This document shows positions 8,910 to 16,479 of a DNA stretch of 39,702 bases, piece after piece. Within the stretch, counting starts at the first letter, position 1; every line of letters starts with the position of its first letter. The stretch spans positions 1-39,702 of the forward strand of contig JABSOW010000031.1 of the NCBI GenBank assembly GCA_013215465.1, written 5' to 3'. The notes beneath the pieces were generated by a model. The model saw only the letters and a list, made by a program, of their open reading frames with translations. It had not been told where the DNA came from and searched no databases. The translations under genes were made by a program, and so were the position numbers. This DNA is from Colwellia sp. (GTDB lineage: Bacteria; Pseudomonadota; Gammaproteobacteria; Enterobacterales; Alteromonadaceae).

Positions 8910-9968
8910 CTATTTGAGCGGACATGTTACTTGATGGTTTGTTATGTCTTCTACTGGTTGTTTGGCAAGCGGCAGATTTATTTTAGCTGTTTGCCAAAAA
9001 GTTCCTTCTGCCAATGTTGTTGCTTTACCCACTAAATTCCGGCCTCCTTGCTCTGCTAAAATAGCAAAGACTTGTTTACTGGCTTTAATTTCTTCAGGGC
9101 CAAATTTATCTAGTACTCTAGCTCGATACTCTTTTTTTAAGGCAATAAAAACCTCATCACTTTCTGCTTTTGTTAACGGACGAATACGCTGCCATTCTTC
9201 ATCACACAAAAGTAATAACTTTTTAGCTTCGTTAGATGCTTGTAGAAAATCGGTTAGTAGCTGGTTGTGCTTCACTGCCCATTCTTGTTCGAATACCCAT
9301 CCCAACAAGGGCACCTTATTAGTTATGCCTAGCTCAGCTAGCATTTGTGGCACACTAACCAATAATTTGTAGCCATTAGCACTTAATCTAGCATTGTAAT
9401 GCCAAAAATTTATGGCCGCATCTATATCGTTCCGTTGCATTAAACGGTTTAATAATGGTGGTGTGGCAAATACTATTTCAGCATGGTCTTTAAGTTTTAG
9501 CTGATATTTTTTTTGCGCATAAGCTTGTAATAATAACCAGTTTTTATCTACTGAGCCGCCTGCGACCCCTATTTTTATCTGATTAAGATCGGCAAGTGAG
9601 TTTGCGGTAGAGTTGCCCGTAACATACAAACCACCGGAGGCAATTGATGTGGGCACTAAGCTATAGTTTTTATCATTAAAACGTTGTCGGTTTACCCATA
9701 ACCAATCACCTAAAATAATATCGACGGCTTTACTTTGTAATGCTACAGCAGAGGCATTTTTATTACTTAACGGCATTACCTGTAAATTGAAATTATATTT
9801 TTTATCTAGTTGATAATGTTTTATCACCGCTATTTCCCAATTAACGGTGCCATATTTTAATACGCCAACACGAACTTTGGGTAAATCGGCAGTCGGATTT
9901 GCAGTCACTGGTATGCAACTGAGGCAAAAAACAATAAGGAGCAATAAACGAGTAGGGGAGATATACAT
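8910..9968 (-). CDS. Periplasmic substrate-binding protein, NMT1/NitT-TauT type
   Basis: Catches a small molecule in the periplasm for the adjacent permease. A signal peptide is seen at the start (MYISPTRLLLLIVFCLSCIPVTA), followed by the family's VRVGVLKYGTVNWEIAVIKHY, where the first lobe begins. The ATG at 9968 is chosen because TTGGAG lies about six bases before it; an in-frame GTG at 10007 would add 13 residues before the signal peptide. It follows a TonB receptor after a terminator-like hairpin, so outer- and inner-membrane transport of the same compound is likely. The ligand cannot be told from the sequence. Confidence 0.85.
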   Translation of the reverse strand: MYISPTRLLLLIVFCLSCIPVTANPTADLPKVRVGVLKYGTVNWEIAVIKHYQLDKKYNFNLQVMPLSNKNASAVALQSKAVDIILGDWLWVNRQRFNDKNYSLVPTSIASGGLYVTGNSTANSLADLNQIKIGVAGGSVDKNWLLLQAYAQKKYQLKLKDHAEIVFATPPLLNRLMQRNDIDAAINFWHYNARLSANGYKLLVSVPQMLAELGITNKVPLLGWVFEQEWAVKHNQLLTDFLQASNEAKKLLLLCDEEWQRIRPLTKAESDEVFIALKKEYRARVLDKFGPEEIKASKQVFAILAEQGGRNLVGKATTLAEGTFWQTAKINLPLAKQPVEDITNHQVTCPLK

Positions 9969-9993
9969 CAAAAACTCCAATCTAGAAAAAGAA

Positions 9994-10026
9994 AAAGATA
10001 TTTGCACCTTCTGAGCAAATATCTTT
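9994..10026 (-). terminator. Strong hairpin with U-tract between the TonB receptor and the ABC operon
   Basis: Perfect 12-bp stem, AAAGATATTTGC (9994-10005) with GCAAATATCTTT (10015-10026), and a 9-base loop. On the minus strand it is followed directly by TTTTTCTTTTTC. This fits an intrinsic terminator just after the receptor stop codon. Because the ABC genes follow with no clear promoter of their own, it may act by partial read-through and lower their expression relative to the receptor. Confidence 0.8.
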
Positions 10027-10032
10027 ATATTA

Positions 10033-12345
10033 CTAAAATTTATAATTAACGCTTACAGATAAGGATCTTGGTCTAGCAGGTCCAACAAAGTAAGGAGACT
10101 CAATATCAGGGTAAAAATCTTCTAATACTTCATCAGCTTCACCATAAGTACCAAAAGTTTCATATTGGTGATCAAAAAGGTTATCCACTTTTGCTGATAA
10201 ATTTAACCGCTTAGTTATCTGGTAAGAAAAATATACGTTAACCAATGAGTAGGCTGATATCTTTTTGTTTTCATTGGCTTCATCGCCACGATAATAAGAA
10301 TCAGAAGCATATATTAGCTCTGTACCAAAGCTAATGTCTTGATTGATTTGCCAATCTGCATGGAGTTTAAATTGATGCTGCGGTTGACCAGGAATAACAT
10401 CGCCGGGACTAACTTGACGATTTGCGCCAAGTGGATTCATTGGGCTAAATGAGATAAAAGGTGACTCAAAAGTAGCTTTTAAGTAATTATAGCTAGTGCC
10501 AACGCTTACATCATTAAACGCGACTGAATAAGCTAACTCTACCCCTTGGCGTTGTATTTTATCAATGTTGACAAAATACCCTTCAGAGGAGGTTGAGCCT
10601 GCTTGTTGGAAAATTATGTCATCAATGGTTTTCGTTGAAAATAAAGTGGCAATGGCTGAAACCGAATCGCTATTATATTGCAAAGAGGCTTCTACTGTTT
10701 TAGCGACAACTTGCTCAAGCGGTGGATCAGCAACAAAACCGTTGGGTAACTTACACGGATCTTCTTCATCAGCGCAACTTAACTCAGCAGGGCTTGGCAC
10801 TCGCGATGATTCGCTATAGCTAAGTTTAGCGGTGAACTCATTATTAAGTTGATAATTCAGCCCAACAGCAGGATTAAAACGATGAAACTTATGATTACCA
10901 TCAAGAGAGCCTTCACCATCATCGATAAGGTCATTCATAATAATGTGACTGTTATTGTAACGGCCAGCAATATTGAGGGTAAGCCCTTGGTCAAAAGCTA
11001 TTGAATAAGAAGCAAAAATATATTGCTGCTTAGTAGTAACATCCAAGCGTACTTGAGATTCTTTATCAAAAAAACCGGTTGCAGATACTGAGCGATCATC
11101 AGCAGCAGAATCATTATTAAGAATGCCAAATTGAGTATTACTATTGAAGTTAATATCGGCTTTATCCATACCTAAGCCAAAAATCACTTCTTGTTCATGG
11201 TTGGCAAAGCTGGTTACATGGATCAGTTGCGTAGCAAAGCCATAGCTGGTGTTATCGGTAGCGCCGTCATTGAGTGTACCGTCAACTTCATCGGCATCTA
11301 TCGTGGTAATATCACTAAATAAAGTGCCTTCATCATAACCAACAAAATCAACCATCGTTAACGAGCCGTCTGCTTCATCTTCTTCACATAAGGTTTCACC
11401 GGCGCCAAAATCACAATCTTCATAATCGCTATCATCACCATTGATGGAATTGATTTTATTTTGGCGATAATAAGCATTCGCTTGTAAAGATAAATTTTTA
11501 TTAATAACTGAATCGCTAGCAATACTAATTAGTTTATAATCATTGTTAGTTTTATCTGGGTGGGTATAAACTGTTTCGCGGCCTTCAATAGCAATAAGCT
11601 CTTCAGGTGCTGCGCCATTACCTGTCATCTCATTATCATTAGCAGCAAGTAATAGTTCTATATAATTATTGTCGTTTTGATAGCTAAATGAGGCTAATGC
11701 TTGTTTTAATTCACTTTGAGAAAAATCACGCCAACCATCTTCTTTATAGCTGTTAGCAATAAAGTAATAACCCCAACTGCCGTTGTTACCACCTGACTGC
11801 ATGGTGTATTGTTGTTGACCAAAGCTACCAAAGCGAACATTTGCCTCGTTATCAGTATAGCTAAAGCCATTTTTAGTTTTTAATGATAAGGCACCACCTA
11901 AGGTGTTTTGCCCGAAAGCCGGGTTGGAGCCTGAATATAGGGCGACACTCTCAAGTGCTGCCAACGGAATTAGATCCCAGTTGACGGTATCACCAAAAGG
12001 TTCATTAAATCTTACTCCGTTTAAATAAACAGAAATACCTTGTGGTAAGCCCAATAAAGGCGAAGCCGTAAAGCCGCGGTATTGCACATCTGGTTGGAAA
12101 GGGTTATTTTGCACGTCACTGATATTTACACTAACTAATTGATTTCTCATGTGATCAGCTAAAGATGTTGCTTGAGCCCTAGTGATGTCTTTAGTACTTA
12201 TATACTGTGCGCTACCAATAATATTAGTTTGTGCAGAGATGTTATTTGATAGTGGTGTTTGCCCAATAACATTGATTTTTTCAATATCATCAGCCAATAC
12301 TGGCAAAGCAAAAAGTAACCCTGTTAGTGTAATAATGCGACTCAT
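10033..12345 (-). CDS. TonB-dependent outer-membrane receptor
   Basis: A 770-residue receptor that uses TonB energy to import a substrate across the outer membrane. It has a signal peptide (MSRIITLTGLLFALPVLA), a plug domain with NPFQPDVQYRGFTASPLLGLPQGISVYLNGVRFNEPFGDTV (around residues 80-120), and a C-terminal barrel ending in NYKF. The C-terminal part carries the usual LSAKVDNLFDHQYETFGTYG. AAGGAAG stands just before ATG 12345. It heads an operon with an NMT1-type ABC importer, and a perfect palindrome lies 142 bp upstream. The substrate is not identifiable; PQQ, a metal chelate or an alcohol-derived compound would each fit the context. Confidence 0.9.
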   Translation of the reverse strand: MSRIITLTGLLFALPVLADDIEKINVIGQTPLSNNISAQTNIIGSAQYISTKDITRAQATSLADHMRNQLVSVNISDVQNNPFQPDVQYRGFTASPLLGLPQGISVYLNGVRFNEPFGDTVNWDLIPLAALESVALYSGSNPAFGQNTLGGALSLKTKNGFSYTDNEANVRFGSFGQQQYTMQSGGNNGSWGYYFIANSYKEDGWRDFSQSELKQALASFSYQNDNNYIELLLAANDNEMTGNGAAPEELIAIEGRETVYTHPDKTNNDYKLISIASDSVINKNLSLQANAYYRQNKINSINGDDSDYEDCDFGAGETLCEEDEADGSLTMVDFVGYDEGTLFSDITTIDADEVDGTLNDGATDNTSYGFATQLIHVTSFANHEQEVIFGLGMDKADINFNSNTQFGILNNDSAADDRSVSATGFFDKESQVRLDVTTKQQYIFASYSIAFDQGLTLNIAGRYNNSHIIMNDLIDDGEGSLDGNHKFHRFNPAVGLNYQLNNEFTAKLSYSESSRVPSPAELSCADEEDPCKLPNGFVADPPLEQVVAKTVEASLQYNSDSVSAIATLFSTKTIDDIIFQQAGSTSSEGYFVNIDKIQRQGVELAYSVAFNDVSVGTSYNYLKATFESPFISFSPMNPLGANRQVSPGDVIPGQPQHQFKLHADWQINQDISFGTELIYASDSYYRGDEANENKKISAYSLVNVYFSYQITKRLNLSAKVDNLFDHQYETFGTYGEADEVLEDFYPDIESPYFVGPARPRSLSVSVNYKF

Positions 12346-12465
12346 TAATCTTCCTTTGTTATAAATACCCTCATAATGTAACGTGAATAATTCAGTAATG
12401 GTATGTTATAAGTTATTCACTATACCAATAAAATAATATTAATCACTTTTAAATCATAGTGTTGC

Positions 12466-12502
12466 TTGATTGTTTTTACAATCAAATCCTACTAAAGTAG
12501 GA
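12466..12502 (-). promoter_or_regulatory. Two adjacent palindromes upstream of the TonB receptor
   Basis: The perfect palindrome TCCTACTAAAGTAGGA (12487-12502) has 7-base arms around AA. Immediately beside it lies TTGATTGT-TTTT-ACAATCAA (12466-12485). Half of the first palindrome (TCCTACTTAA) recurs in front of the porin at 7301-7310. The position, 120-157 bp before the receptor ATG, suits a regulator site upstream of the core promoter. No U-tract follows the second palindrome, so it is unlikely to be a terminator for nahK. Confidence 0.5.
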
Positions 12503-12553
12503 GGTGATCACAACTAATTTCATTAGTAAAATACTGAATAGTATCGCTGATAT

Positions 12554-15103
12554 TTACCTTAACAAATGTAACATTGTTGTTTTTAGCTTCATTGGTTTTA
12601 CTGGCTTATTAAGTAATAAAATCCCCGTTTTTTCTACTTCCTTTTTTAACGACTTGCTGTAGTTTGCCGTGATCATTAATGTCGGTATAGCTGATTTACG
12701 CCCTTTATTAATAATTTTAGCGGCACAGAGACCTGTTTTATCGTCATCTAAATGGTAATCGACAATTAAAATATCAGCATGCTCTTGATAAATTTCAACT
12801 TGTTGTTCAAGGTCTTCAAGGCTGGTTGCCGTTATAACAGTACAATCCCAACCGCCGAGTAAATGCGCCATGCCATCACATATATTGGCATCATTATCAA
12901 TAACCCAAATAGTACGTTGCGCTAAAATAGTATTATGCAAAATTTGCGAGGGAAGAGAGTTATGGCTAGGAAGTTGCTCAATTTTACCTATGGGGACTTG
13001 AATTGAAAACATTGACCCTTTGCCTTGCACAGAATTAACTTTAATCGAATGTTCTAGTACTTTAGCTATTTTATCTACGATAGCTAGCCCTAATCCTAAA
13101 CCATTTCTATAGGCTACTTTGGATGATTGCAGTCGTTTAAATTCTTGAAATATCTCATTGATTTTCTCTTTAGCTATACCAACACCATTGTCCCAGACTT
13201 CAATCGAAATATGATCACCTTGTCTTCTACAGCCGAGTAATACTTTGCCACTTTCTGTGTATCGAAAAGCATTGGAAAGAAAGTTACGTAATACCCGAGC
13301 TAATAAAACACTATCACTGTGTACGATTATATCGGTGCTTACGTAATGTAAACTAACCTCGTATTGATGTGCCTGTTGTTGATATTCATTTGCTAAATTA
13401 TCAAGTAAATCAGCAAGTTTAAAAGAAGATTTGTCAGCTTTAACAACACCAGCATCAAGCTTGGAGATATCAACTAAGGTACATATTAAGTTTTCTAAAT
13501 CACTAAGCGAAGCATCAACAGAGCTGACAATAGGCGCTAATTTTGTCTTCAGCACCTGCTCTGCTAAAGAGCTATTAAATAATTGTGCCGCATTTAAAGG
13601 TTGTAATAAATCATGGCTAACGGCGGCGAGGAACTTGGTTTTAGACATGTTAGCTTCGTCTGCTTCTTTGATTGCTTTTTCTAAACTAACTTGCGCTTGT
13701 CGATGCCCTTCGATTTCTGTCTGCAATTGAGAGGTACGCTCTTCAACTCTAACCTCTAATAAATCATGTGCTTTTTGTAGGGCTAAGGCATTTTTTCTAC
13801 GGGCGGTTATATCGCGTATAAGTACAAAAAATCCGAGTACTTGACCTTCAACATCAATATTGGGCACATAGGACTTTAACAAGTAACAAGGATCACCTGC
13901 TAAGTTTTTTTCTTCTGTTTCAAAACTCACACTTTCGCCATCAAGTGCCTTATTTACATAGGGTTTTACTTTACTAAAATCAAAATTAGTTCTGTTTTGA
14001 ATATCTTCTAATTCATAAAGCCCTGAAGCAGAGTGGCCATACCAATCCATGTAAACTTGGTTAGTAAATTGAAATTTAAGATCCGCCCCCACGTAAGCAA
14101 TCATAGCAGGTACGTTATCTGTAATTAATCGCAGCCAACGTTCACTCTTTTCCAATGACTCGGCATAACGATGTCGCTCGGTAATATCAGTATATGTTTT
14201 AATTACTTTACCGTTATTTAAGTGATGATCTCTTATTTCTACAACCGTACCGTTTGATAAAGTTTGCACATGGTAAGCGTGTTCTTTTTTTGGCTCTAGA
14301 TCAAGTTCAGTTAAATTAGTGATATTAGAAAAATAGGGCTTTTCTTTGAGTATAAGCGGAGATAGCTGACTTATTTTTGCAAAGCGATTATTCCACACTT
14401 CAACTTGTTGCTGACTGCTAATTAACACCACACCTTGAGAAAGGTTATCAACTAAACTTTGCAATAATAAAGATTTGTTGGCCATGCCTTGCTCGTAGCG
14501 GACATTCTCAGCGGTTTTTAACGCGGTAATATCGCTATAAAGCATTACCCATCCGCCTTCCATGGTGCGGCGCTCATTTAATTGAAACCAGCGACCATTA
14601 GATAGTTTATAAACGGGATTAATATTATAGGCATCACCGGGGTGAACATGACGAATAATGCCTAGATTTTTTGCTCGGTCTTTTAAGTCTTTTAGATTGA
14701 CCCCTACGCCAGTAGAAAGACCTAGTCCTTCCCAAAATGAAGAGAAAGTACTATTTTGTAGTATGATCCTGCCATCACTATCAAGTAAAACAAAGCCTTC
14801 TGAAATGCTCTCGATGGCATCAATAAAACGTTGTTTAAATAAGTTAGCTTTGTTATTTGCTTGGGTTAAGGCGCGGTTACTACGTTCTAATTTTGCTAAG
14901 GTGTTTTTTAACTCTTGGGTTTTTTCTCTTACCTGATCGGCTAAATACACTGAATGTTCAAAGGCAGCGTAAGGGGCAAACTGATTACCATGATTTTCAA
15001 CCCGTTCCATTAAGGCATGGTTAATTTTTTTTAATATACCATTTTGCTCTTTAAGTTGCGTTATTTGGTCAACTAATGAGTCTTCATTGCACATGTCATT
15101 CAT
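12554..15103 (-). CDS. nahK: Hybrid sensor histidine kinase, NahK/ErcS'-like
   Basis: A soluble hybrid kinase of 849 residues. It has an N-terminal coiled coil (~15-90), three PAS domains (~92-195, 212-310, 320-435, the last with a PAC segment), a second coiled coil, HisKA with phospho-acceptor H497 in AVSHDLLQPLNAA, HATPase (N-box NFLSNAFRYT, DNGVGI, GLGLGLAIV) and a C-terminal receiver with D782 (ILIVDYHLDDD) and K833. The start at 15103 is chosen because AAGGAGG stands before it and ATGAATGA overlaps the nosP stop by 8 bases. In P. aeruginosa NahK (PA1976, also called ErcS') is inhibited by NosP and also influences PQQ ethanol oxidation. No membrane segment is seen. The output partner here is not known. 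Confidence 0.9.
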   Translation of the reverse strand: MNDMCNEDSLVDQITQLKEQNGILKKINHALMERVENHGNQFAPYAAFEHSVYLADQVREKTQELKNTLAKLERSNRALTQANNKANLFKQRFIDAIESISEGFVLLDSDGRIILQNSTFSSFWEGLGLSTGVGVNLKDLKDRAKNLGIIRHVHPGDAYNINPVYKLSNGRWFQLNERRTMEGGWVMLYSDITALKTAENVRYEQGMANKSLLLQSLVDNLSQGVVLISSQQQVEVWNNRFAKISQLSPLILKEKPYFSNITNLTELDLEPKKEHAYHVQTLSNGTVVEIRDHHLNNGKVIKTYTDITERHRYAESLEKSERWLRLITDNVPAMIAYVGADLKFQFTNQVYMDWYGHSASGLYELEDIQNRTNFDFSKVKPYVNKALDGESVSFETEEKNLAGDPCYLLKSYVPNIDVEGQVLGFFVLIRDITARRKNALALQKAHDLLEVRVEERTSQLQTEIEGHRQAQVSLEKAIKEADEANMSKTKFLAAVSHDLLQPLNAAQLFNSSLAEQVLKTKLAPIVSSVDASLSDLENLICTLVDISKLDAGVVKADKSSFKLADLLDNLANEYQQQAHQYEVSLHYVSTDIIVHSDSVLLARVLRNFLSNAFRYTESGKVLLGCRRQGDHISIEVWDNGVGIAKEKINEIFQEFKRLQSSKVAYRNGLGLGLAIVDKIAKVLEHSIKVNSVQGKGSMFSIQVPIGKIEQLPSHNSLPSQILHNTILAQRTIWVIDNDANICDGMAHLLGGWDCTVITATSLEDLEQQVEIYQEHADILIVDYHLDDDKTGLCAAKIINKGRKSAIPTLMITANYSKSLKKEVEKTGILLLNKPVKPMKLKTTMLHLLR

Positions 15104-16262
15104 TATCGTTACCCTCCTTGGTGTCACTTTTTGCAATAAAAACGCCTGCAAAAGTTTGGTTTAAGTGAATGCCATTAATATGCTCACCATAGCTGTTAAA
15201 ACCTGCTATGTTATATTTTGCATAGAGGTTTTTTGCTTGTTCAGATAAATGTTTTTGTTCTATTTCTATACGGCGTAAAAAACAGTCACAGGCAAGTACT
15301 AGCTCTGATTTTCCAAAGCGTTGGGTAATGCTTTCGAGTTTATTGTCTAATGAATGAAAAATATCATCCATATCAACGGCAGTGAGTACAATGCCAACAT
15401 CGATAGCACAATAAAAAGTTAAACTTAAATCGTCCACATTTACCTTTTGTATAGAGCGAATATAGTATTGTCCACCTACTTTTACCGCCAGCGGGTGCAG
15501 TGAAAATACTTCCGGGGTTAAATCATTTATGTCTATATTGAGTAATTTAGCGTATTCAAGTGCTGCGGGCATTGCGTTGAGCTCGTATACCGTTCTATTT
15601 TCTACATCGGCTTCTGTGACCACTAATTTTTCCGTAGGGCACTTGATATGGTTGCAATTGAACACTTCAAATGCGCATTTGGTATTGATTAAAGTAACAA
15701 TTGCAGCCTGTTGATAAAATTTATTTTGGTAAAAAACGTGGGTATTGGCTAAATTAACATCATCGCCAGCTGAGCCGCCAAAATGTGGAATACCACAAGT
15801 GGCCGAATTTAAGGTTTGCAAAAATTGTTCTTCTTTGGTTGATAAGCCATCGAGTAAAGTTAGTAAAAAACTATTTTTTTGTATTGGCGCCAGCTCTTTC
15901 AAACGGCATTGCTCGGTGAGTTCATTCATGGTGTTTTGGGCATCAACAATATCAAATTCCCCCATAGACTCGACCAGTTTAGCGCTAATAGAAAAATACT
16001 TACCGGAAAATCCTATGGCGACAATTGAATTTTGTTCACAGCCATCACGGGTTATTTCACCGGCAGTAGTACAACCGACGATGTCGATATCCTCTAAAGA
16101 TTGCGTTAGCGCGGCTGCTAATTCATCTAACTGATAGACTGCTGAGCAGTAGAATATTACAAAATCTATATCAGGATGATTTAATTGTTGTTGTATTTCT
16201 TGACTGGCTTTTAACGCATCAATGGATCTACTAACAGCGACTATTGTTTTTATATTTGTCAT
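15096..16262 (-). CDS. nosP: FIST-domain nitric-oxide sensor NosP
   Basis: A 388-residue cytoplasmic FIST protein. FIST_N carries the typical DIVGCTTAGEITRDG (around residue 80) and GGSAGDD (around residue 165). FIST_C carries NAMPAALEYAKLLNID (around residue 230). The length and the 8-base overlap with a hybrid kinase match NosP-NahK pairs, in which NosP binds heme, senses NO and controls the kinase. I cannot point to the heme ligand with confidence from sequence alone. The call as NosP rests on family plus gene order; a FIST protein sensing another small ligand is the alternative. Confidence 0.82.
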   Translation of the reverse strand: MTNIKTIVAVSRSIDALKASQEIQQQLNHPDIDFVIFYCSAVYQLDELAAALTQSLEDIDIVGCTTAGEITRDGCEQNSIVAIGFSGKYFSISAKLVESMGEFDIVDAQNTMNELTEQCRLKELAPIQKNSFLLTLLDGLSTKEEQFLQTLNSATCGIPHFGGSAGDDVNLANTHVFYQNKFYQQAAIVTLINTKCAFEVFNCNHIKCPTEKLVVTEADVENRTVYELNAMPAALEYAKLLNIDINDLTPEVFSLHPLAVKVGGQYYIRSIQKVNVDDLSLTFYCAIDVGIVLTAVDMDDIFHSLDNKLESITQRFGKSELVLACDCFLRRIEIEQKHLSEQAKNLYAKYNIAGFNSYGEHINGIHLNQTFAGVFIAKSDTKEGNDNE

Positions 16263-16479
16263 GAATCGGCCTAATAGGGTTAAAGGTTTTATATGTCTAT
16301 GAAAATTAATCAGGAAAAACTTACTATAGACAAGGAGTGCTATTCTAGTGGTCTAGTAGGCTGAAAGTCCAATGTAAAAGGAAATGAAATTTTGGCAACA
16401 AGAATCGAACCTATACTTAAACGGGCATACATTAATACGGGCTAGTCGTAGGTAGCGTAAGCTTAATATTTTGTTGCTA

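Noticed and set aside
8944..9372. 142-codon plus-strand frame inside the substrate-binding protein gene
   Set aside because: Antisense shadow of a well-supported gene, with serine/cysteine-rich sequence typical of such shadows. The same holds for the frames inside nahK, nosP, the TonB receptors and ybiT.
7345..10007. Calling the ABC importer a taurine, sulfonate or nitrate system
   Set aside because: The family is right, but no sulfonate or nitrate genes are near, and ligand residues cannot be read from sequence. Substrate left open.
16393..16450. tRNA-like T-loop on the minus strand (GGTTCGATTC followed by TTGTTGCCA)
   Set aside because: T-stem pairs poorly, and no matching acceptor strand, anticodon arm or D-arm lies upstream. 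Probably chance or an old relic.
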